The translations under genes and the position numbers were made by a program. A stretch of 44,094 nt of DNA from Chrysochromulina tobinii (lineage: Eukaryota; Haptophyta; Prymnesiales; Chrysochromulinaceae). Location: assembly GCA_001275005.1 (NCBI GenBank), contig JWZX01002453.1, positions 1 through 44,094 on the forward strand. The letters are read 5' to 3'. Under the pieces are notes generated by a model, which was not told where the DNA came from, ran no database searches, and saw only the letters and a program-made list of their open reading frames with translations. Below, piece by piece: positions 1 through 9,329 of the stretch (position 1 is the stretch's first letter; every line of letters starts with the position of its first letter).

Positions 1-107
1 CGCCGCAGCAGCGGCCCGTGCGATGGTGGATGCAGCGACTGCAGCGACGCGCGACGCGGCAGTCCAAGCGGCGGTGGCGGCGAACGCAGTTCAGATCGTG
101 CTCCATG
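1..107 (+). CDS. Possible partial exon of an upstream gene
   Basis: The first 107 bases are open in the frame starting at base 2 and encode an Ala-rich amphipathic stretch (AAAARAMVDAATAATRDAAV and onward, ending QIVLH). They end directly at a strong GTAAGT splice-donor sequence (108-113). No following exon is evident before the next gene start at 354. An in-frame TAG (339-341) separates this stretch from that gene unless splicing removes it. It could be the end of an upstream gene, a 5' exon of the next gene, or chance. No family is recognised. Confidence 0.3.
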
Positions 108-353
108 GTAAGTTGGTACCGGTAACTTGCCAGGTGGAGGCTAGGCGGTGCATGTACAGGTTTATGTACAGGTTGGTCCTGTTTCCTGTAAATTTCCTGT
201 ATCCGCCCCGGCGACGGGCGGTGTCTTCGAAACAAGTGGGTTCTCTTCTTTTCCCCTCTTCACGGTGGGGTTAACGCGCGGCCGGCCCTGAAAGGCAAGT
301 TCCCACAGCCGGCCCCCTCTTGTACAGTAGTAGGTTCCTAGCCGTGTGCGAAG

Positions 354-3300
354 ATGACGGTTCCCTCAGCAAAAGGGGATGTCGACTCAATCGCCACGAC
401 CACCTTCATGAACCTGCGCAAGCGGTTCAAGGATGACGAGCGCCCGGCGGGGCTCCCGAGCGCAGTTGTCGCCATGGTCATCGGCGACGAGAGCTGGGTG
501 ATCGATCTGCGCGATGGCCTCTCAGCGGAGCAGGCGGTGTCGCGCGGCGAGGCGGAGGCGCCCGATGTCAGCATCAAGATCTCCATGGCAGATTTTGCAG
601 CTCTGCTCGACGGGCGGCTCTCCGCCTTCAAGGCGTACACGTCCAAGCGGCTTGTGGTCACGGGCGAGATGCGGCTGCTGCGCTCCCTGTCGTGGCTTTG
701 GGAGCAGCCAACCGAGGCGCCGCCGCAGGACCAGGGCGCCACGCGCGTGCGCGTGACGGACGCCAAGGCGAGCGGCGACCACGGCACGTACCGTGTGCAG
801 ATCGAGGAGGGCGCCGCGTGCTGGAGTGTCTGGAGGAGGTGGCGCGAGCTCAAGGAGCTCACCATGGCGCTGAACGCCGATTTCGGGCGCGGAACGCCGT
901 TCAACCTGCCGCTGCCCACGCTGCCCATCACCGTGCGCCATTCCACCTCCTCCACGCTTCTTCGGCAGCGCCAGCAACAGATGGAGGCGCACCTCAACTG
1001 CTTACTCACGCTCATCGCGTGCTCGCCGCGCACGGGCACTGGGCCAGCGCCGCTGCTGCACTTTCTGGGCTCGTCGCCGCATGGCAACCTGTCGGCGCCT
1101 GCGGACGCCGATCTTCTGGCTCGGACTCTCTCCTCCGAGAGCAGCGGCAGCCGTCCGGGCCTGATCCCATGGACTAAGCTCGGCGGCTCGATGCATGCAA
1201 ATCTTGCGTCGATGGCGGATCGCTCGATGGCGTCGATGGCGTCGATGTGGTACACGGTGCTGCCGAGTGGCCTGTATGGTCTGCTACCGCGCCGCCCGTG
1301 GGGCTCCGAGCCCGCGTACCCCCACACCTCGGGCCGCGATCCCTCCGGCGCAAAGTCGGCCGCCCCCGAGCGCACCGGCCAGGATGGTGGTCACCCGTAC
1401 CATCCCCCTTCGTACCACCCCGCCTCACCCCCCGCCTCCCGCCCCGCCTCCCACCCCGCCTACCAGCCCACCTACCAGTCCGCCTACCAGCCCGCCTACC
1501 AGCTCGCCTACCACCACGCCCCATACTACGCCCACCCTTACTACGCCCACCATCCGTCGCCGCATGCGCGATCGGGCGGGGACGAGGAGGACGAGGGCTT
1601 TGGGCGTGACGAATCCTCGACGTCGCGTCCTGTCCCCGACGAGGACGACAGCCACGTGCCTCCCATCGAGCGCCATGTCGAGCGCTTCTCGAGCGGCCAC
1701 GCCCCTCCCCCCTCCAGTAATGGGCACGTTCACGTTCACGGATACGCCAACGGGCACGCCCACGGCCACGCCCCCGGCGGCGGCGGCGGTGGCGGCGGTG
1801 GCGGCGGCGGTGGCCACGGCGGCTCGTCTAGCGAGAGTACCAGCCGCCGTGCCGTCGAGGCATGGGGTGCGTCGACTAGCCTTGGGTACTCGCAATTGCT
1901 TGACAGCGTGCCGCTACATCAGCTGCGCCTGCAGCTACAGATCGATACGCAGGCGGCGCAGCTGGCGTCGCTTTCACTGCGCCTGAACATGACCATCGTG
2001 CTAGGCTGTTCTGCGCTTGGCCTCGGAGGTGCGACCACGTGGTGGTACTGGTACACGTGGCGTTCGCACGTCTCCCTGGGCGCTGTGGTGAGCGCATCAC
2101 TTACGGCCGGTACCGCCGCGCCGGGTCATCCTCACCACACGGATCACTGCGACGCGGGTGCACCCGCCTCCACCTCCACCTCCGCCTCCGCCTCCTCCTC
2201 CTCCATCCTCTCAGACGACTCGGCGGCGGCGGTGGCAACCACGGAGTCGGAGCCGTCAGGGATCGAGCCGCTGGAGATCGAGCCGTCAGGTAGCGGCGGT
2301 GGCGGCCACGTCGCGGCAGCCGACGCAGTGGCGTGGAACGCAGCGGCGTGGAGCCAGGCGTGGAGCCAGGCCGGCAACGGTATCCTCTGGCTCGGAGTCG
2401 CCATTGTCATACTCGGCGCGGGCGCATGGGGCTGGTCTCGCGGGCGTCGTGCGGCGGGCCGTCCGTCCACCTTGTCGGGCGAGTACGCCGGATGGCTTCC
2501 ACCTCGGATGACGAACCCTTCGCTCTCCCTCGGAACGCGGGTCACGCTGCTGCTGCGACAGGTACGTGTGATGATTCTGTTCAGCCGGCTGCTTCTCACG
2601 TACTGGGCTTGCAACACGATCTCGCGCCGTATCTCGCGCCGCTCGGCGCTCGGCGAGGCCGACCCTAGAATTGCGACGCTGTGGAAGCGCACGCACGCGC
2701 GCGCATCCCGGTTGATGCGTGCGCGCTTCACGGCGCTCGGCGGTCTCTTCGTCAAGTTGAGTCATTACGTTGCGGAGCGCTCGTCGGTCCCTCTCGAGAT
2801 CACCGAGCAGTTGGCGCAGGTAACGGACTCACCCACGGTGCAGCCCGCGAGCGTGGTGGTCGCCTTGTTGCAGGAGGAGCTGGGCGCCGACGACGTATCG
2901 CGCCTCGCGACCATCTCGGCCACTCCGCTCGCGGTCGCCTCTGTTAGCCAGGTGCACGTGGGCTGGCTCCAGTCTGGCCACAAGGTCGCGATCAAGGTGC
3001 AGCACCCGGGCTTGGCGGATACGGCGGCGCAGGACCTGTGGCAGGTGCGCCGGATCGCTCGTACGCTGGGCTGGCTCGACCCTTGGCTGGACTACACCCA
3101 CATCGTCGATGAGACGTGCGACAAGCACGCGCGGGAGGTCGACTTCCTCCTCGAGGCGACCCACCTGCGTGAGATCCGCGCCAACCTTCTTCGCGCCTCG
3201 GTGAGCATCCTGGTGCCCGAGGTGCTCGCGGCAACGCCACGCGTCCTCGTGCTGCACCTATGCGAGGGCAAGCCGCTGCCCATCGTCGAGGCGGAGGCGC

Positions 3301-5640
3301 GCGCCCGACACGGAGCCACCGAGGTCTCGATCGACGAGCGCCGGCAGCGTGACCTGCTCCTGGCACGCGTGTGCGAGGCGTGGGCGGTCATGGTACACGT
3401 GGATGGGCTCTTCCATTGCGACCCGCGCCCGTCCAATCTGCTGCTGCAGGAGGTGCCCGGCCTTGGTCCCCTTCCCGTGCTGGTCGACTTTGGATTATGT
3501 AAGCAGTTGGAGCGGGGCGAGCGCCTGGCGCTCTCCCGCGCCGTTCACGCGCTCATTGAGACCGACTGTGACATGCTGCACGAGGCGCTCGCCACGCTCG
3601 GCTTCCGCTTTCGACGCGAGCCAGAGCCGTTTGAGCTGATGCGCGACTTGCTCGCGTACGTGAAGGAGGCGCCGGGCGCCGCGCCGGGCGCCGAGGGCAG
3701 CTATGAACCTGTGATGCTCGAGGGCATCCCGCAGGTGGTGATGTCGTGGGCGCGATGCCTCAACCTGCTCCACGAGCGCATCCAGGCACTCGACTCCTCC
3801 TTCCCACTGCTCACGCCGATGGGTACATGCGCTACGCAGGCTCTGCTCTCGCATGCTCGCTCCGAGCGCGCGGCGGCCGAGCGGCTGCGCCGCGCCTCTG
3901 AGCGGGAAGAAGCTGCCGCCGCTGCCGCCGCCGCCGCCGCCGCCGCCGCCACCGCCGCCGCCGCCGCCTCCGCCGCCGCCGCCTCCGCTGCCGTCAACCC
4001 CGTTCTACGCGCCGCTAGCCCCGAGCCGCCAGCCACGAGCGTCGCAACCAACCCTGAGCTCCACGCTCAGCGCATGAGGAGCAGCGGTGCTTCAGAGCTG
4101 CTACCCCCCGCCCATCGACGCAGCAAGAGTGGCGGAGTGGACAAGATGTTGGGCTCCATGGTGGGCGAGTACGCGAGCGCGTACCCGCCTCTTCGCCGAC
4201 GGAATACAGGAGAAGAACTCGAAGCGGGCTTCGAGGCAAGCCACGGCGCGGGCAGCGAGTCTGTGGCGCCGCGTGCGTCTCCAACGAGCTCGGTGCAGGA
4301 GCGCGTCATGCGGCTCATGCAGGCGCTAGCTGACACAGGCGAGCTGCTCGGCGCACAAGCTTGCCTCATCGTCAACGGCAAGGTGCTTGTCGATGCGGCA
4401 GCCGGCCAGCTCGGGGTCGTCGACCCTCGCCCCGTACGCTCTGAGAGCCTCTTCCAGTTATTCGGGGCCGGTTCGTCGCTCCTCGCCACACTTGCGCTCT
4501 CGGAAGCCCAGCGCGGCGCGCTGCGCCTCGACGCACCTGTCGCGGCGGTCTGGCACGCCTTCGGGGCGGCAGGTAAAGAGCAGCTCACTCTTGCGCAGCT
4601 GTTGAGCCACCAAACCGGGCTTGCGGGGGTCGCGCCCGACAAGGCGCCGCTGAATGAGATCTGCGACATGGGAGCCATGTCGGCGTTCGTCGCGGCGGCG
4701 AGGGAAGACGAGGGGGCGTTACGGGAGGCGCACGCAGGCATGGCGGTGCACGAGGGTCTGCCGTGGGGCTGGGCGCTCGCCGGCGTGCTCGAGGCCAGCT
4801 CGCAGCTCGCACTCGAGACACTGCTCGAAAGGCGCCTTACACGCCCTCTCGGCCTGCAGCACGAGCTTGCGCTCCGGCTGCCCCGGTCTGAGCTCGGCCG
4901 GGTTGCGAAGCATACGGCCGTGCCCACTCATGAAGGACGCCGGCCTCGACGTCGCCGAGCTGCTCGCGAGTGGCCTCGTGACGCCCAAGCCGGGCGTTCC
5001 ACCCTCCGAGACCTCCCCTCAAGGCGACAGGAGCCATGAGGGGCCTCCAAGTGCCCCCTCGGCAACGGCGGCCCCCTCGGCGCCGGCTGAGTCGGAGGGC
5101 ATTGATTTTGGCAAGCTCCAAGGCCTCAAGCAGCTCGAGCTGCTCAGCACCTTCAACATGAAACGGCTCATCACCTCGGTGCTACCAGGAGCCTCCGCTC
5201 ACGGCTCCGCACACGGGCTGGCACAGCTCTACGCAGCGCTCACGGCAGGCAAGCTCGGCGTGCCATCCTGGCTTCTGGCGCAGGCGCAGCAGCTCGCGCA
5301 GCCGGGCAAGGGCCCCGCGGGTGAGCCGGTGCGCTTCGGCCTCGGCTTCCAGGTGGGCAGCTGTGTCGAGGTGGCCAAGGTGCAAGGCATCGAGGTGGGC
5401 GCCCTCGTGCGCCCTCTCGACAAGTTCCTCGAGAAGATCGACAAGGTCGATCGCACGCACAAGCTCTTCGTGCTCGGGCACGCTGCTGTGGGCGGCACGA
5501 TCGGCTTCTGCGTGCCCGACCGCAAGGTAGCCCTTGCGGTGACCGTGAGCAAGCTCACGCCCAACAAGGTGGCCGTCAAGAAGCTCGTGGAGCTCATGAT
5601 GGGCGAGGTCGGTCTCGGCTCGCCGAGCGGGTTTTGGTAG
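354..5640 (+). CDS. SCP2-PX-ABC1 kinase-beta-lactamase-like fusion protein, with one frameshift
   Basis: The reading frame from ATG 354 runs to 5039, but its homology continues from about 4930 in the +1 frame to the TAG at 5640, so one indel or frameshift lies near 4925. Joined length is about 1,760 residues. Domains in order: SCP2-like sterol-binding domain (about 10-118); PX phosphoinositide-binding domain (about 128-238, with RRWRE and a later RQRQQQMEAHL helix); Pro/Tyr/His-rich and poly-Gly linkers; two hydrophobic segments (546-566, 676-694); ABC1/UbiB-type atypical kinase (about 740-1150); poly-Ala linker; class C beta-lactamase-like domain (from about 1315). The kinase keeps VAIK (K881), ExD (928-930) and DFG (1045-1047), but the KxGQ motif reads KLSH and the catalytic HxDPHPGN motif reads HCDPRPSN. 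The lactamase lacks the SxxK motif (GAGS at that place) and the YxN tyrosine, so it is probably non-hydrolytic. ABC1-lactamase fusions are known in plants and algae; the SCP2-PX front end is unusual. Likely a membrane lipid or quinone-related regulator (inference). Confidence 0.85.
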
Positions 5641-6204
5641 TAGTTTGCGTTGTACAGCCGTACAGGTTGCTGGTTGGAGAGCGGTGGTCAGGTTCCGGCA
5701 AGCACGACTCGCTAACCAAATAACCGTGGCTGACGGCTCACCTGACATACCTCTCACCCGACATGCCTCGATGCCGGATGAGATCGGATCATCGTTCCAC
5801 GAATGTATCGTCAATCCCGGAGAACTTCTAGAACTTCCGTGTACAGGTGTCGTGTATACGATACATCCCACATCGATACTTGAGATCGGATCGGATCTTC
5901 ATCTTGCGTTGCATGGGGCGTGGCTTCGCACCGCACGGGGTTCGGTTCGTCTGTCGCGGAAACCCATTGAACGATTTACCCAAGGGCGGGGGATAGGGGA
6001 GGGATTGATATCAGGATTTGCACTGAATCCTCATTCGATCCCTTTTCCCAAACTGAGTGACCGGGTGTCTCCATGCCGGGTGTCGTCCGAGTCGCGCGAT
6101 CGGCCAACGCGCTGTCGAAACAATCATATCGTTGGCAGGCGAGGGTGACCCAACGGTGTCGCTCTCAAAGCTACCGGTGCAACGTCTTGATTGTCCGTGA
6201 CCGT

Positions 6205-6235
6205 GTGAACGTTAACACGACAGACGCGACAACCG
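6205..6235 (+). repeat. Dispersed 31-bp motif, copy 1
   Basis: This segment, beginning GTGAACGTTAACACGACAG, matches 37459-37489 at about 28 of 31 positions and, over its first 20 bases, 37266-37285. All three copies are non-coding and lie in gaps flanking minus-strand genes. It could be a short mobile-element remnant or a shared regulatory sequence; nothing here decides between these. Confidence 0.55.
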
Positions 6236-6309
6236 TGTGTGAACCGTGAACGGTGTGTGTCGCCCCGGCTCCGCCCGGTGTGTCTTCTAACTGCACACGG
6301 TTCACACAC
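6235..6309. repeat. Inverted repeat (14-bp arms, 47-nt loop)
   Basis: GTGTGTGAACCGTG at 6235-6248 is perfectly complementary to CACGGTTCACACAC at 6296-6309. It lies about 210 bp past the channel gene stop, in the convergent gap. It could form an RNA hairpin in a 3' UTR or be a foldback-element remnant. Confidence 0.6.
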
Positions 6310-6518
6310 AGATGAACAAGACCGGCACCGTTATACGAGGACGCGAGTATGTCAATGACACGAATGATCAGACAACTATTGTTGAAAAACTGGTGACAGG
6401 TGAGCAACCACTAGATAGCGTCCTAGCGTCGTGCACCGCGCGCGCGCCGTACTCCGAAGCGCGACCACACCGTACACGCTTTGTATGCCTGGGGGTATCC
6501 CTCTCGCCACGTGTACGC

Positions 6519-9090
6519 CTAGGAGTCCACAACTACCACTTTCAAAGCAGAGGCAACCAAGGCAGCGAGGGCCTCCAAGGTCTGTTGCAGCTTGTCCTCC
6601 CGCTGTGTGAGAGCAGAAATCGTCGTGCGCAGTTCATGTATCTCATCATGCAAGCTCTTGAACTCCGTCTTCAGCTCCTCGCCGAACGGTTGAACTGCGC
6701 CACCAAGGGGCCACTGGCTACCGGGATCTCGTCGACCATGCCGCCGGACAAGTTGTGTTTGCGCACAGCCGCCTCGTGGGCACGGTCGAGAAAGTCGCTG
6801 CTATATAGCTCCGTAGAATATAGCCTTCCCTTAAACTTGAGATTTTTGATGGAAGAGTTCGTCAACCCCTCGATTTCTTTCACGAGTCGCGCTTGTTTGA
6901 TGAGGTGTCTCCTCATCGCAAGTAAGATCGTGAATCGTCGCACCTGCAAGAAATAGCAAGATGAGACGCACAGTCAAGAGTCACGTGGGGCAGTGCCGAA
7001 GCGCGCAGCAGAGAAGCGGGGTGATCATCTCAAAGTTGAGGGAGACAGAGAGCGTGCTCACCTTGCGTTGGGCGACCGGGCACTTGCTGATGACAGTAAT
7101 GAGGTCCTGCTTGCTAATTCTTAGCGCAGATACGTACGACATGGCGCAGGCCGAGTGCGGCAAAAAATAGCTCTCGTCGTAGAGCAGCACATCGTCACCC
7201 CACCACATGCCAGCCGTGAGCACACGTCCGCCTAAGAGGACGATGCCGCGCATGACGACATACAGATAGCCCTTCACGGCCACTTCGCCCGTAGTGAAAG
7301 TGCGCGATGTCATCAACATTGCCAAACGCACGAGAATGAGGTCCTCGGCGCCTTTCAAAAACGAGATTCTAGACAGCCAGTGCTTGTTACTGCGCTCTCA
7401 TGGTGGCGTGGCAATAAGGAATGGGGCGTCAGAGTCAGGACAGAGTGCTCATGGTGGCGTGTGGCAAGGAGCAGAGTTGTTAAGGGCGGTCAGCAGAGAC
7501 ACACGGTCCGGCCTGAGCGATGCTGCTGCTGCCGTGTAAGGCGGTGCGAAGGGGTGTCGCGTACACATGCATAACCACCTCGATTTGGAGGGCGTCACTA
7601 AGCAGAGGCAGGACGGAAGCGGCATGGAACTCCCTCAGCTTCATCTCCTGGGTCTGGTGCAGGTACTCGCGCATGCGTCTGGCTATCCCCGCTGGCAAGT
7701 TGTTCGTGTAGATGTAGCTATTCAGGCTGTCCAGGCGCTGTCGGAATTCGATCACGCCAGGGTCCGCATTGGTCGCCACGTCGCAAAACATGGCGAGCAC
7801 TTGCGTCCAGATCAAGGCACCAACCAACACGAGGGTCATCACTACGATAGTCTCACCCTGACTCATTGAGGACGGGTAGTGATCGGTGCCTCCGGTGCCG
7901 GTGATGACCATCAGCGACCACGAGAAGGCGCCAAGGTACAAAGAGCCTGGGTTCGCACCGCCGCAGCCAGCGATGCTGAGTTCAGCCGAGGTGGTCGGAG
8001 TCATGGATGCCGATGGCACTACCGGGTCTTTGCAGTAGCCGTAACGCTCCGAGCCGAGCCACGTTGACTCAGGCGAGTCGTGTAGAGACGCTTCGAGAGC
8101 CATCACGCACGCATACCAGTGCGCTCCTATCAGCGTCATCGAGATCGCGCGGGAGACGGTCTTCGTGGCGTAACTAATGCTAATCTTAGTCTTCCAGCGC
8201 TTGTAGACCCTCGAGGCGCGGACGAGCCGCACGAGCTTGACGAGCCGGACGGCGCGCAGCACGCGCAGCACAACAACCGCCCCAACCCCGTCACCCACCC
8301 CATCCTCGGTGGCAGCTGTAGCCGGATCGGGTAGCACCGTCTGGTAGATGTCGAAGTCGAAGGGCACAAAGATGGTTAAGGAGTCCACCGCGAACCAACC
8401 GCAAAGGTAGTGGCGGATAATGAGTGAGTGGTCTTCGACCCAAATAGAGCCGCCGCGATCGTCTCGGGTCTCGTAGGCGACGAAGAATTGCAGCACCAAG
8501 TCGAAAAGAAAGACGAGGTCGAGCACGCGGTTGATCAGGAACCAAATGTCGGCCCACGCAGCAGGACCGTAGACGGTTCCAATGAAACCGGCCTCGAAGG
8601 GGGTGATGATTGCAGTGTAGAGCAGTGCCAGCGTCGTGACGACGTCCCAGTAACCGAACCAGGAGGTTCGTCGAGGATGCAGAACCAGGCGATTCGAATG
8701 CTCTCTCGATGCCAGCCACCTCGCCATGTTCTGGGTTTGTTGTCGGTACTTGTTGGCCAACGTCATGCCGTGCCGCTTTTCGTACAGTTTGCGCCGGAAC
8801 GTGCGCATCTCGAGTCCAGTTTTGGGCCACGACGCTGTCCTAGTGAATCCGCCTTGGGCTGCGCTCACCCCTTCCACGTACGGCATGGGTAGCGTTCGGG
8901 GAGAGCGCCTGCCAAGCGATGGGGCACTGGATCCCCATCTCGAGTGGCGAGGGCAGCGTGACAGCTCAGGGATCGGAGGTCCTTGGTTCCGCGCGGGCGG
9001 GTTGTCAGCGGGGATGATGCCAGCGGCGGGAACGCTGCCGTCAATAGCTCCGGCGGCGGGAAGGCTGACGTGGTAGGGGGCTCCGCTCAT
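6519..9090 (-). CDS. Spliced voltage-gated cation channel with CNBD-like domain
   Basis: Exons on the minus strand: 9090-7565, 7389-7062, 6943-6722 and probably 6677-6519. Introns are 175 bp (donor GTACGC, acceptor GCGCAG), 118 bp (GTGAGC, TTGCAG) and a tentative 44 bp. Without the last intron the protein stops at 6671. The product is about 744 residues: S1 (148-170), S2 (181-206), S3 (226-249), S4 (271-297) with basic residues every third position, S5 (310-333), pore loop (384-405), S6 (412-438), C-linker, CNBD-like fold (about 510-617) and a C-terminal coiled coil. This is the EAG/KAT/HCN architecture. The selectivity filter reads TGTGGTD (397-403) instead of T-x-GYGD, so potassium selectivity is uncertain. 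The CNBD lacks the arginine that contacts the nucleotide phosphate (FLPHSACA at that place), so cyclic-nucleotide gating is doubtful. It acts in a membrane, plasma or ciliary. Confidence 0.85.
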
Positions 9091-9329
9091 CCTCGTGCTG
9101 TTACAGGCAGAGTGAGCGACAAAATGGGCTTTCCCTGCAGGCTTTCCCGTGCACGGACGGACGGAAGGAAAACATGAAATTAAAACAGAATTAAATTTAA
9201 AAAGAGAAAAAGAAGGTAATTACTTTGTTGTTATTTGAAATTGATTTCTCCTGGGGATCTCCGCGTCGGACCGTACAGTACTCTTTTTACACGTAGACGT
9301 ACCCGTGCGGTTGGTGCGGTTGCGCGGAA
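9091..9329 (-). promoter_or_regulatory. Probable channel promoter with AT-rich block
   Basis: The gap lies between the stop of the helicase gene and the ATG of the channel gene, both on the minus strand. Bases 9174-9244 are markedly AT-rich (TTAAAACAGAATTAAATTTA and similar) in an otherwise GC-rich window. This is a plausible place for the channel promoter and the helicase 3' end. No specific factor site is identified. Confidence 0.35.

Larger units (their letters stand above)
5641..6518. other. Intergenic region between convergent genes
   Basis: This stretch separates the ABC1 fusion (+) from the channel gene (-). No convincing gene is visible. It is less GC-rich than the flanking genes and holds GATCGGATC-type short repeats (5785-5900), a TGTACAGG motif also seen upstream of the fusion gene, an inverted repeat (6235-6309) and one copy of a dispersed 31-bp motif (6205-6235). 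It probably contains the 3' ends of both neighbours. Confidence 0.5.

Noticed and set aside
338-1375. Minus-strand open frame of 345 codons
   Set aside because: It is antisense to the SCP2-PX region, has no recognisable domain, and results from GC-rich codon bias.
153-5850. TGTACAGG motifs around the ABC1 fusion gene (153-177, 321, 5652-5665, 5841)
   Set aside because: Copies are short and irregular; I could not separate them from background without counting genome-wide.
6312-6956. Plus-strand open frame of 214 codons
   Set aside because: It overlaps the spliced 3' exons of the channel gene, whose splice sites and homology are convincing on the other strand.
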